Assembly (NCBI GenBank): GCA_947561715.1 | Contig: OX387203.1 | Location: forward strand, 10,974,001 to 11,038,000 | Reading direction: 5' to 3' | DNA length: 64,000 bases | DNA from: Ascidia mentula | Lineage: Eukaryota; Chordata; Ascidiacea; Phlebobranchia; Ascidiidae | Shown: positions 10,545 to 21,300 of the stretch, piece by piece | Layout: each line of letters begins with the position of its first letter | Position numbering within the stretch: the stretch's first letter is position 1 | Program-made: the position numbers and the translations under genes | Notes under the pieces: model-generated | The model's input: the letters and a program-made list of their open reading frames with translations, nothing else | Databases searched by the model: none | What the model was told of the DNA's origin: nothing

Positions 10545-11141
10545 TGTAACACCCACCCATTGCAAACCACGTACATATTGACGTAATGCCTTGTTTGCAA
10601 CATTGCAAGCCCCGTTACATGATGCATTGTATATTTCTTAATTTACGACCTAAGTGTAAACATAACCCTATAATGTGACCCAAATGATGTATTCACTGAT
10701 TGTTTTCAAGTAAAGTGATTCATTCAACATCCTGTTTACCATAAAAAATATTCTCCTATGCTAATACACTCTTGTTTTTGTATCATATTAACCCACGCGA
10801 TGAATAACGGCACTTGAATAAATCAACCAATAAGCTTCGGATATAAGTATAAATAGTCATGTGCGCCTGTTATAGGCTCTTTGCATTCGGCTCGACTCTA
10901 CTCTATTCCGAACCATCGTTCTATCTATGATCTTCTATTCGGTGACAAGACACTTCTATTATTACTGAGACTCTACCAGCTTCGCTGGCTTGGGATTTAT
11001 TCCCACAGCCTGATAATAAACTGTTTATTCAACTGTTTGCTGGTAAAACCGACGGAGACAATTATTGAAACTCACGCGTTAGCGCCATCGAAGCACAATT
11101 AAGAGTTAATCTACCGCAATACGGAAGGCAAAACCTTTACA
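10545..11141 (+). mobile_element. Solo LTR, Ty3/gypsy-like
   Basis: A 597-bp block starts TGTAACACCC and ends CCTTTACA (TG...CA ends), with a 4-bp CGCG duplication on each side (10541-10544 and 11142-11145). It contains a TATA-like TATAAATAG near 10848 and an AATAAA near 11012, in the order expected for U3-R-U5. No internal retroelement sequence lies next to it, so it reads as a solo LTR left by recombination between two LTRs. Family is inferred from the TGTAACA start and the short target duplication. Age cannot be estimated from one LTR. Confidence 0.65.
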
Positions 11142-11299
11142 CGCGCAGTGAAAATATTACTGATGATGAACGCAGTTAGTGTTTCGACACGTCTACTAGT
11201 TAACATAGTCAATTGCATATCAGCTATGGCTTTTCTATTTCAAGTAATCAACTCACAAATACTTGCACTCAAGGATCAAATTTGATCCGTCCATGAAAA

Positions 11300-12415
11300 C
11301 GGGCTTAAATGATGCTTGAATCTTTGCGCACTGTGTAATTTCCACGTGGACCTAATATGGAAACAAAAACTTTGCCGTCGGGACAGGCCTCGTCATAGGA
11401 CAAATATTTACCATGTAGGAGGCAAGAAAAAGTTGCGTTAGAAAATATTTGCTTCATTTGCTTGCTTATCATAAACACCATATCATGTATCCCTGTTGTT
11501 CTGCCAAATCGTCAGCAAACACACTGTCTTCTGTTTCCACTTAACCGCAAATGAACTATAAGAACAGTTACTACTGCAACTACTCGAAGCATGAATACCC
11601 AGAGCATTTCTGAGCTTGCTTTTCCACAACTCAACGTTGAAAAGTCAGCTGTGGAGGCACTGAAGAATTATTTCTATCGTTATAAACAGTCTTGCGACCG
11701 ATCTATACGCAGTGCAGCGTACCAAATAATTTCAGTCGGCTGCTATATCTGAAGCTAAGTCTGCTTGCGTCTGCTTGCTGTTAATACTAAATTCGACTCC
11801 GAGAGCAGGATTATTTATTAATTGAAACACACGTTTGCAAAATCAGGTGGCGTAACTTTAAATTGTTCCAAGCTCGTTATAGTGACTGAGTAAGTAACTT
11901 CTACCGCGTGCCAGTTGTTAGTTAAGTGACCGAGACTAGTTGCGTGGCAGAGTGAAAATGGCAGATAGTGACAACGAATTGACAGCAAAATTAAGACAGA
12001 GAAAAGTGCGAACGGGTATTTAACAAATTACAATGAAAAAAAGGTTTGTCGTCGAGCCGGATGCCAGAAGACTTATGCAGGAAAGCCTATAATTCCGTCT
12101 GCAGCCTTCGGTCCGTTTGTGTTCCAAATGTGTGAAGAATTAGGTTGGGAAACATGCGTGTTGCTACAGCAGATATAGGCTGCCCGTTGTGAAATTACAT
12201 CCATCAGTTACATTAATCAAATGCCAGAAAAACAGATGACAAAAACTGGCAACACAAGAACAAGCAAACATAACCACGCGGTCTGCACGCGCACAGCACA
12301 AATTTGTTACGAGTGTTGCGCCAACATAGAAAACACAACAACAACAAAAAGAATTACTAAATTTTGGTTTGGGAATCTACAGTAAGTCTTCGGATTTAGG
12401 TTACCTATACTTTCT
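11300..12415 (-). pseudogene. Decayed paralogue of the MGN-start gene at 13003-13489
   Basis: Two blocks resemble the neighbouring intact gene in the same order and strand. Block 11300-11425 matches exon 2, for example ATGCTTGAATC, CCTAATATGG, CTTTGCCGTC against CTTGCCATCT, and CCTCGTCA. Block 12380-12415 matches the start of exon 1 and its 5' flank, for example AGTCTTC, GGTTACC, ATACTTTC and ACTATCGC. The start codon of the intact gene corresponds to ATA here, and the rest of exon 1 is not recognisable. I read this as a tandem duplicate that has lost function. Confidence 0.55.
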
Positions 12416-13002
12416 ATTTACTATCGCACTGCGCCTTAATTTGAAACACAAACGTTTTGTATGTTAATGGTTCAGTTTGAGTTCATACATCTGAGGGTAA
12501 AAGAAGGATAACGCGCGTAAAATGGAATATGTATAAGAACGCGTTTATAATTCGATTCGTCGTTATTTTAGTGAATATTCAGTTTTCAACATGGTGCTTA
12601 TGGTCGCTAAGAAAATATAGTATGTTATTGTGTTTCCACGTACTAATAAAGGTTCAAACTGAGTTTGTTTGTGCCAACCAATATGGAACATGTATTATTT
12701 CGGACTTGCACAAACACAGTATCTTGTGCGGATTTTATTTACACGTAAATTATTCAACATAACTAGTTTATAATGATGAAAGAAAAGATACATGGATGTA
12801 TCAACTTCCATTCCTTGTTTTTTGATCTGGTTCTTATCTGAAAATAATGTTGGGACTGTAAAAATACAACTTTGCGCTGGACAAACGACTAAGGATACTG
12901 ATATAGCTAAAATATCACTAACTATACATAAAACGTACAAATGTATGGTTGTAAGAAGCAACATGTAGTGGAAACAAATAGAAACTCATACAACAAGCAC
13001 CT

Positions 13003-13489
13003 TTATCCATAATGGTGTCCTTGTTCATCTACCCAGAGATGACCGTGTTGGGCACGGTGCAATGCTCCATCCTTTGCCACAATCATGCTTGAATCGTTTG
13101 CCACTTGGAGATTATCACAACATCCTAATATGGTAAGGTAAACCTTGCCATCTTGACCAGCCTCGTCAAAAGGCACGTAATTGTGGGGTTCTATTGTGGT
13201 GAATCCAGGTTCTCGGTGCTTATTGGCATATAGTACACTTTTTTCAAAATCTAGAAAGCAACAGGATAGGTTTCGAGACTAATTTTCGATTACAATTATC
13301 TGTAAATAAACATATTTTTAAAAGCACATGAACAATCTTACCGACGTTCGCTGAGGCTCCTGAAACACCACCACCACCAGATAGTTTCATATGTTCAAAC
13401 TGGACGAGGTGCCAGTTGGTTGTTACTTTTGCTTGAATTGGTACATTGGATGCATTTGCAACATGAGTCTTCTGAACTTGGTTACCCAT
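13003..13489 (-). CDS. 131-residue MGN-start protein, two exons, function unknown
   Basis: Exon 1 is 13489 down to 13342 and exon 2 is 13250 down to 13003 (TAA). On the minus strand the donor reads CG|GTAAG and the acceptor TTTCTAG|AT, and the joined frame is open at 131 residues. The start MGNQVQK, with Gly at position 2, could be an N-myristoylation signal, although position 6 is Gln rather than the preferred Ser/Thr. Next come ANASNVPIQAKV, a Gly-rich KLSGGGGVSG segment, and a C-terminal half with FTTIEPHNYVPF, GKVYLTILGCC and HGHLWVDEQGHHYG. There is no signal peptide or membrane segment. I do not recognise the family. A beta-rich cytosolic or lipid-anchored protein is possible, but that is inference. 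A broken paralogue lies about 0.6-1.7 kb downstream on the same strand. Confidence 0.65.
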
Positions 13490-15104
13490 ACTTTCAATTT
13501 CTTATCGCTTGGCACCTATATCTAAAGCACAAACACAAATCTAACTAAATTTAAGTCGATAAAGAATAAAAAAGCTAAAATCGTGAGTATTCCGAGACCA
13601 CGGCGTTTTAACGTAAGACAACTTTAATAACTAGTGCCACTCTAGAGTGGAGCAACAACGTATTAAGTCAACAATATTAAGTCAATCGTACCTCAGCATA
13701 AACGAGCATATGTACACGGATTCTGGCCCTTAACTATGGGTGCCTCAGTCAGAACAACTGTTTCCACCAACAATGCTTTGTAAGCCTTCTGCTTCCTTGA
13801 CGTATTTGACTGTAGTTTATGTATTGCGTAGTCCATTTTCGTATTTGAATACTGGTTTTCTTTCTATACCGTCTTTTTCCATTTTGGCGTTGAATCTTGA
13901 AAGGCGTTATATGTATGTTGCAGTAATAACAATTTCTGACGGATAAAAGTGCAGCTCCAACAATAAAGATGGTTTGACATACTATCATGTAATCGTATGT
14001 AGTTATTTGTTGTTGTGTTTTGCTAAACTGATATGATACGCATCTACATTGTTTACACTTGCACGCAACAGACGAAAGGTCAAACAGTATGTCTGCCAAT
14101 GCATCACCTGCCAATAATTTGAAATTTTATATTCTGTGACTTTTCTTTGTCGCAAACCGTTTAATCGTTTGATGCGATTGAATTATTCGTTCTAACTGTG
14201 CGTACTTGTTTTTATGTAAGCACATGATAGAAGGCCTTTGTTTTTCGCAAGGTTAAATATAATTGTTTGAACTGTCGGAACCTGTGCCTCAGTCAACACA
14301 ATTAAACCTCATCAGGTATAGAAGAACAAATACGAGAAAGCAAAGATTGTATCACATCCGTGTCAAACAAAAAGGTCATCAACTTGCAAAACAATATGCT
14401 CTTGAAACTCTGAAAGTTTCAACATGAAATGCTAATTGTGAATTTTTGTTTTAGTTCAAATATTTACTCGTGTGGTTGACGCACGTTTATTTAGTTTTGG
14501 AAGATACGGTAAATTTATGTGTATAAGTGCTTAAACATTCACAAAAATCCTGTTAGAACATTGTTAAGTTGGTTTCAAATACAAATAAACTTTTTATTAA
14601 CAATGTCTGTCGGCAAGACCCAAGAAGATGAACAAGTGACTTAAGTATCTTCCTATGTTTACATTTAATAAAGTGTCGTCAACCAAACGAGCTTTCGAAA
14701 CTTCTCGAGTTTCATAAGCATACTTTTTTGCCAATTGCTGACCTTTGCATGCCCCCTGTTTCGGGTGGCGATACTTTCTATGCCAGATGAGGCTTGATGG
14801 TGTTGACTCGAACACATTATAGCGATGACGTGTATATTTAAACATACAACGTAAATATGTTGTGACAGCTTGTAAACTTTTCAAAACCTTTAGAATTTGT
14901 CTACCCTTCAACGAGATGTTGAATAATTGTAACAGACAAGCTTACAAACAACTATAGGCAAGCTTACAAAAAACGATATTTATGTGTTTGTGTTGGGGGA
15001 AGTTTTAGAATGTATGTATTGTTTGCATAAAACGATGACTAACTTGTCTGAAACAGTAAGGAGTGTTTGTTGCTGATGTTGCTAGTCATATTACTCAATA
15101 ATTT
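13490..15104. other. Intergenic spacer without a supported gene
   Basis: Several reading frames of 60-120 codons occur on both strands, including 14597-14911 minus. None shows splice partners, a known motif or a related copy in the window. No RNA gene is recognised. Confidence 0.4.
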
Positions 15105-15240
15105 AAAGCTCCTCTGGCAAAAAAATTGTTTGGACGACGTTTCGGTCGCTATTGAACAGACCTGGTCCTGATGAAGGTCTGTTGAATAACGACCGAAACG
15201 TCGCCCAAACAAGTTTTTTAGGTTTTAAATTATAGGGAAA
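15105..15240. mobile_element. Fold-back element with hammerhead-like core
   Basis: Near-perfect inverted repeat: the left arm reads TTGTTTGGACGACGTTTCGGTC (cited in part) and the right arm is its near reverse complement, GACCGAAACGTCGCCCAAACAA. The arms close on a short loop containing GGTCCTGATGA near 15164. The outer flanks AATTTAAAGC and GTTTTAAATT also pair loosely. On the plus strand 15168-15203 reads CTGATGA, A, GGTC, an 11-nt loop, GACC, GAAA, CGTCG. That is the CUGANGA/stem II/GAAA arrangement of hammerhead ribozymes. The phrase CTCCTCTGGCAAA at the left edge recurs in the elements near 46.5 and 56.9 kb. Confidence 0.6.
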
Positions 15241-15905
15241 GGAGTGCTCCTCCGGGAATGTGTAACAAAGGACAGTGAGTCTTTTCCAGCTTTGTGCTCA
15301 ATATGACAAGCATATCCACTGACTCTGTATTGTACTGGCATCTTTAGCTTAATTGGACAATCTAATAAAGCCTTGAAGTCGTGTAAGGTTGTATAATGTC
15401 GACTTAAAGGACAACGACTGATTTTTTTTATCCGGGACAAACGAGGAAGACTATATTGAAGAAAGACAAAAAGAGATAATGGCAAAAAAGAAAGCAGAAT
15501 ATATGGTAAAAGACAGAGCGTGGAAAGGATGAGAAAGATTTTCCACACAAACAAATTCTCCATTATTTAGTTCATTTATTCAAAACCGTTGTTACACACT
15601 AAGAGCATATTGTTTTTTGGTAGATGTGCTTAAAGACCGAGAATTTCGATACATTAGGACGTGTGTAGCATTGCCGAAGCACCTGGTAAACGAAACAAAC
15701 GTTTCGTTGATGGAATGTGTTTTACATGTTTTTAAGATACCTCTATACAATGCCTTGATAATTATTTTAGTTCAAAAAGAATCATTTTTCCAACAAACAT
15801 GTTCCAAACGCTAGTTTAACCATATCACAATCAACCGGAAAAATCTCGTTTCGCCCGTCCGTGAGGTGGTTAAAGTGTCTACCTTTGATTTGATATCGTT
15901 GGAAA
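15241..15905. other. Intergenic spacer without a supported gene
   Basis: Minus-strand frames exist (for example 15225-15563) but are low in complexity and hydrophobic, and they run into the fold-back element. No splice structure or homologue in the window supports them. Confidence 0.35.
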
Positions 15906-16361
15906 TAGTTATGTCTTGCGCCGGATCCAGGTACCCGGACCCGGCCGGATATTGACCAATTATCAATACGCGAACCCGGCCGGATATTCCGCTTAATTTT
16001 ACCGGATAGTTCTAAAAACGGACAAACATTTCGCAAATTACTCGTTTTTGGGACCCAGCTGTCATACTCGCCGACTACCGATTTTTTTCGGTTGCTTGTT
16101 ATTAGGTTTTTCGTGACGTGTTATTCCATATTAATAAATGCCATAGCGCCCTCTATAACATATAACATAGAGGGCGCTATGATAAATACCCACGTTGATT
16201 TGTTCCACTCATGATAAGTTAACCTTAACATAGTACTCTGTTTGGATATCAAGCATTTTTGCCTAGCGGTAAAATAAACGCTTGAATCGGTGTTAACAAA
16301 CTGCCGGATCCAAATTATGCGGCCGGATTTGATTGATAATTTGGAACTGAGAACATCACTA
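15906..16361. mobile_element. hAT-type MITE, copy 2, with a nested palindrome
   Basis: Clearly the same family as the element at 9082-9522: GGTACCCGGACCCGGCCGGAT, GACAAACATTTCGCAAATTAC, and the terminal ACATCACTA. The left end is altered (TAGTTATGTC for TAGTGATGTG) and no matching 8-bp target duplication is visible, so it is older or modified. It lacks part of the right-terminal CCGGATCCGGCC block. A palindrome at 16142-16181 (15-bp arms CATAGCGCCCTCTAT) is absent from the other two copies. Confidence 0.75.
16142..16181. repeat. Perfect 15-bp-arm palindrome inside MITE copy 2
   Basis: CATAGCGCCCTCTAT at 16142-16156 pairs with ATAGAGGGCGCTATG at 16167-16181 around a 10-nt loop. The other copies of the host MITE run straight through this point, so it is an insertion of about 40 bp. 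Confidence 0.8.
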
Positions 16362-16372
16362 GAAAGTTAAGT

Positions 16373-16445
16373 CGCTACCCCGTAAGATGACTGAGTTACC
16401 CGCGTTCAAACTTTTGTTAACTGGCAATTTTTTGTAAACTAACAT
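16373..16445 (+). repeat. Dispersed repeat, left member of an inverted pair around the OVCA2-like gene
   Basis: Contains GAGTTACCCGCGTTCAAAC, TTTTGTTAACTGGC and TTTTTTGTA. The reverse complement of 18011-18081 has the same series with about 80% identity by eye. Confidence 0.6.
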
Positions 16446-17019
16446 CCCTGGAATATACTGCTATACCGGGTAACAAAGTTTTCGCCAAACTTGATCCACA
16501 TATAAGTCTGTGTAAAACAGAAATGGTGTATAGGTATTTTCTAACATCTCTCTGGTTTAATATTGCGTGGTGTCACTTTTGACATGGAGGGGAATTCCCG
16601 CATTGTGGAATGTTATTCATGGTCAGTCGCGTTGCAATGGTAAGTTGGAATTTATCAACAAAACAAACAGTAAAGCACATTTATTGCATTTCTTAGCAGT
16701 TACATTGGGTTTACTGTTTGTTTTAAATATTTAAAAACCGTGAGTTTTGTTCCGGAATATATCAAGATTACTGCCACAGTTTGTTGTATACAAAAATATA
16801 TTTTTCAGTGAGCAAATATTTTGTTATCTTTAAGGAATCAAAGCATAGTTTCTGCCACGCAATCAATCAAAGAATGTTACAAAACAAAATAACAAAGTGC
16901 TGTGAGAGTAACATACACTTCATACATTGATATGTTATACATTAGCCTACATACTGGTAACAACTGTATGTTGTTGCAGATTTTTGACATAGGCTTACAT
17001 TAGGTATCAAAAATTAAAC

Positions 17020-17670
17020 ATGAGTGACAAAAAGCTGAAAGTTCTTGCTATACATGGTTACAAGCAAAATGCCGACATTTTTCGAAAAAGGACTGGAGCT
17101 TTTCGAAAGTTGCTAAAAAAGACTGTTGACTTTGAATTTGTTACTGCACCCAACCAAATTCCTGTACAACTGGAACAAGATGGCATGGGTCAAACAGGCT
17201 GGTGGTTTTCCACAAAGCAGAAGTCATATGTTGCTCAAGATCATACAGATTATGGAGAGGGTCTTGAAGATTCAATAGATGTTATTGCTGAAACTATTAA
17301 GAGCAAGGGGCCATTTGATGGAATTCTAGCATTTAGCCAAGGAGCTGCTTTATTGGCAATTATTTGCGCCCTGAAAGAAAATGGTGATAGTCGTTTTCAA
17401 AATTTTAAATTTGCTATTCTTGTTGCTGGATATAAAAGTAGACAATCACAGCATGCAAAGTTTTACACAGAGAACATAAAAACACCATCCTTACATGTTA
17501 TTGGTGACACAGACCAAGTAATTCCAAAGGAAATGAGTGATGACTTGCTTAAAGTGTTTCATGACCCTGTGGTCTTAAGACATTCTGGTGGCCATTTTGT
17601 TCCCTCAACCTCTTCACTAAAACAAACTTACTTGCAATTTTTGGATCCATTTTGTGAATCAAAACAGTAA
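17020..17670 (+). CDS. OVCA2: OVCA2/FSH1-family alpha/beta-hydrolase (serine hydrolase), single exon
   Basis: 216 residues from ATG to TAA in one exon. The N-terminus VLAIHGYKQNADIFRKRTGA is the family signature: the HGY oxyanion region and a conserved Arg/Lys stretch. The nucleophile elbow is AFSQGAAL (G-x-S-x-G type, with Phe before Ser). The acid is probably Asp in VIGDTDQVIP, and the catalytic His is in HSGGHFVP near the C-terminus. The length fits OVCA2 and fungal FSH1 proteins (roughly 220-240 residues). Human OVCA2 is reported as a long-chain alkyl-ester hydrolase, so soluble esterase activity is a reasonable expectation. There is no signal peptide. A likely polyadenylation signal AATAAA lies near 17820. 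The absence of introns is notable against the neighbours, but I see no poly(A) tract that would mark a retrocopy. Confidence 0.92.
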   Translation: MSDKKLKVLAIHGYKQNADIFRKRTGAFRKLLKKTVDFEFVTAPNQIPVQLEQDGMGQTGWWFSTKQKSYVAQDHTDYGEGLEDSIDVIAETIKSKGPFDGILAFSQGAALLAIICALKENGDSRFQNFKFAILVAGYKSRQSQHAKFYTENIKTPSLHVIGDTDQVIPKEMSDDLLKVFHDPVVLRHSGGHFVPSTSSLKQTYLQFLDPFCESKQ

Positions 17671-18010
17671 TCTTTTTATTTTGTGATATTTCTTCATAAC
17701 TTTGAAGTTTAAAGTTGCCTAAAAATTTCTTATTTATTAAACTTTGTAGTTAGTCCATTGGACTACCTCAGTGTCTGAGGTCAGTAAAAAACAATGTTTA
17801 TATTTAAATTATGGTTTAAAATAAATGTTCTTCACTGAAATTAGTAATTGAAACTTCTGTATTAGTAGTATGTAATGGTTTATATAACTTATATTTAACA
17901 CAAATTAAAAATAATCACATATGTTGTGTATTTTACATAAACTTTCAAAAGTTTCAGTTTAAAAATAATGTCAAAACATTAAGGCCGTGGTACCTACTTT
18001 ACAGGCTTGT

Positions 18011-18081
18011 AAGCAGTATACAAAAAAACGCCAGTTAACAAAAATTTGAACAGGGGTTACTCGGCCGCCCTACGAGGTAGC
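18011..18081 (-). repeat. Dispersed repeat, right member of the inverted pair
   Basis: The reverse complement carries GAGTAACCCCTGTTCAAA, TTTTGTTAACTGGC and TTTTTTTGTATACTG, matching 16373-16445. The pair brackets the OVCA2-like gene at a distance of about 1.6 kb. Confidence 0.6.
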
Positions 18082-18309
18082 AGCATGATTTCCTCTCTCT
18101 CCAGTTATTCCCAAAGCTGGAGACATATTAGCGGTGGTAGAAGGTGGGATGTATTCTCTTGGAGGCTTAGGGTTGGGTAATTTCACTTCTCTTTCTTTGT
18201 TTTATCGAACAACTGGATCCAGTTGCAAATCCGTCCGGTCAAATCGCTTGTACCTGGACGCCAGAGCAGACGTGAAGGCGAACGCGGATGTAGAGTTTTT
18301 TTCCCATGG

Positions 18310-18344
18310 GAGGCGTGGGTTCGAATCTCACTTCTGACACCATG
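18310..18344 (+). repeat. tRNA-Leu-like 3' fragment with encoded CCA
   Basis: GGAGGCGTGGGTTCGAATCT is followed by CACTTCTGACACCA. This matches the variable-arm edge, T arm (GTGGG TTCGAAT CTCAC, which pairs) and 3' acceptor strand of animal tRNA-Leu, and ends in CCA. No 5' acceptor strand (GTCAGAAG) or D arm is found upstream, so it is not a complete tRNA gene. An encoded CCA implies a copy of a mature tRNA, or, read on the minus strand (TGGTGTCAGAAGTG), a tRNA-Leu primer-binding-site-like sequence. It sits in a unique-looking region with no LTR visible next to it. Confidence 0.5.
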
Positions 18345-21300
18345 GCAATCTTTTTTAAGAAAATTTATATACCGTAATGGATATTCTTGCAATTTTAGAT
18401 AAAGTAGCTCTTTTAACATGGCGTAATTATGTTGATTTGTTCTGCTTTAACCATTCGCACAGGATGACATGAAACAACCCTTTAGTTACCTGTTTATCCA
18501 TAGAAACAACTTTATAGCTAGTGACTTGACTAATTACATTGTCTTCCACAACATCGTAACTTCATAATCAATCTGACAAACCTAACCACCATTACCGTTA
18601 CCTGCATTAATCGTCACTTATCGCCCAAAGCAAATTGAAGTTAGAAATACGCATGCATCGGTCAAAGTGACAAAATGACTCAGCTATGTTCATTTGAGGC
18701 AATTTTTACCAATGTCCTACCAACTACACAGGTTCGGGCTTGTAACGTTTTTGAACAAGTCGAATCCGGATTAACTTACTTTTACTTCAAACACCTAAAA
18801 CTATTGCATTCAAAACATTCTAGCGGCAAGATAATGGAGAAAATGCAATGAGTAGACTCATCAGCTGAAACAATTATTTAGCAACTGCTCTTTTATCAAC
18901 ATTTGTAACCACTGTTCAGAACCAATCAGCCAACTTATAAAAATCATAATAGGCTATATTAGCACTACTTCATATGTCCGTGTACGTTATATACTGTTGT
19001 AGGCTATATGAAAAACGCGTATTACTAATTGCTCTGTGACTCCTAAGACCACTAAAATTTGGGCAGAGTTTACGAAGACAAATTCTACCAGGGATGTGCC
19101 TGATTGAAATATAACATACAGTTCTCTGCAGAGAGGCAGGACAGCAAGCTGTTTTTGGTAAAAAAAAATACAAATTTAGGCCCATGTACTAAAAGTAACC
19201 CTTTTAACCTGATTGGGAATGGGATAATTTTGATGACAATACAAGGCATGCGTTAAAAATGTATGAGTACAGTTGAGTTAAGTAAACAAAATAAAGTTGT
19301 GCAATAAGGTTCCACCTTCCGTTACCATGAAGTAGATGATTTTTGCTATTTTTAATAGTTATGCAAATATTGCGTCCATGACTTGTCGGTCTCAAATTGT
19401 ATCGCTGAATGTTGCCATAGGAGCAATCTTCTGGTATTTGGACAGAGCACTCTCGATGTTAGCAGGTCTTTGCATTAAGTTTCAATATCTTCGCTATGTG
19501 GGTTACAGTTTTTTTTTCGCCAGCCCTTTTTGTAATCCATGAATGGCAAGCGATTTGTAGTCCATGAATGGCAAGCAAAAAAACTGATTGCATAATTTCC
19601 GTGTAATGATTAATTGCTGCTGTCGAACTTTTCAACCACATTAAAAATATGTTCCCATATAAATATAGCGAATACTAAAGGCTATTTAGACTGTAAATAT
19701 GCTTTCGGAGTGCTGATAATGTTGTCACAAAGTGCGTGAAAAGACATTTTCCTTGTACTGTATGAGTGATCCAAAGTTTATTTACAAATGTTTTCATATA
19801 ATTACATGAGCAGCAATTAGTTTATGACCACTAGAGCAGCAAAATACATCTGTTGGTATAGTCAGACATATCATTAACCAACATGGTTTGTGGAAATGTG
19901 TGTGTGCTACATCGAATTAATCGCTTGCTCATTAACTTTTTGAGAACCTGGCCCTCGGTTAGGCATAGTCTTTTATTCTGCGACAGCAAATTACTGTAAT
20001 TGGTATGTCTTTTGCAGCGACAAGCCTCTAATTTGTGTCAGCAGCGCTAATCTGGACAAATGCTTTTCAGTTACAATTGTTCAACAACCAACGGCAAATT
20101 CCTCAGATATTTGTGAAGCCAATAAATGGCTGCACATTACGCAAACATCCAAACATTCAAACAATGATTTTACCGAAAATTTTAATGATTTTCATTTGTT
20201 TTACGTTTTGTTTATTACTCCTATTTCCAATTTCGGTGGTGGTATCTGCTTCAGGAATTTACAGTCGCGTGTGAGCGTGCGTTGCTTTCTTATCTGCGCT
20301 ACTACTTACAAGGCCCGCAACCAGCAAGCTGTAGTTTAAAGTCGTTTTGGGTGAGTGTTGGGGAACGATGAGGTGTAGCTTTTTTGTGTGTATTGTTGGT
20401 TTTATTTTTTATATTCGTAGAAACTGATTCTGATGATTCTTAGACTAGCAAATACATCTGCTGATATAAATTAGAGGCTTAATTGTTGTTTCAAACGGCA
20501 TGTCGATTTTACCGCTTTTGATATTGTGCTGCATCGTTTCAACCGCCCTCTTTTAGGTTTTTGAACTTACACATATGGAAGGGTGCAAAAAGCAAAGGAC
20601 CGCATCGAACACCTTTCTATGCCATGTTTTGACGCAATCGAGCGTGGTTTGTGTGGTGGTAATAGTAAATCTAAATCATTAATCGAAAATCTTGCACCTC
20701 GAGGCCAGAAACTGGCGTTTTGATGCTCATCAGGTAACCTACAGGCAATTGATATGTCATCGAGATTTACACGAAAGCGAAGTGTAGAGATTGACATACA
20801 GAGTTCATTAGCCTCTGAAAAGTATATGCAGCGTTTTTAAACGAGGAATGGCATTCGCAAAAACTCAACTAAGTCAAAAACTGTAATTACCAACGTCGAT
20901 AGTTGCTACAGGGTCTCAAAACTTGGTCACCATGTACAAAAGATTGGACCATGGGCTCCAAGAACGTCGTACGGATATTATATTAAGCATGCATTGGAAT
21001 TCTCATTTCACCAACGCGAGTTTTTCGGACAGCAAACGTCGAGTCCGGTCATGAACAGGTGCTCCACACCATTCTCTGCTGAGGTTTGCGAAAACGAGGT
21101 GTAGCTATTGGAAATTCAAACAAAAGTTTGTCTATTACAGATGCATTAGTTGACAGTGTCCGCGTGTGGTACTGACCGCAACGTTTTTTATACTGGCATG
21201 CCAGCAAATGTTTAAGCATTGAATAGACTCTAGCGTATGACGTCCAACAATAGGGAAATGTCCCAGAAAATCATCACCCAAAAGTAGCCCCGAAAACGCC

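Noticed and set aside
14597-14911. 104-codon minus-strand open frame with some protein-like composition
   Set aside because: No splice partners, no recognisable motif, no related copy in the window; length is within chance in AT-rich DNA.
18230-18344. A complete tRNA-Leu gene
   Set aside because: No 5' acceptor strand, D arm or A box that fits the 3' half.
20567-20797. 76-codon minus-strand frame with a mixed, protein-like composition
   Set aside because: No family recognised and no exon chain around it.
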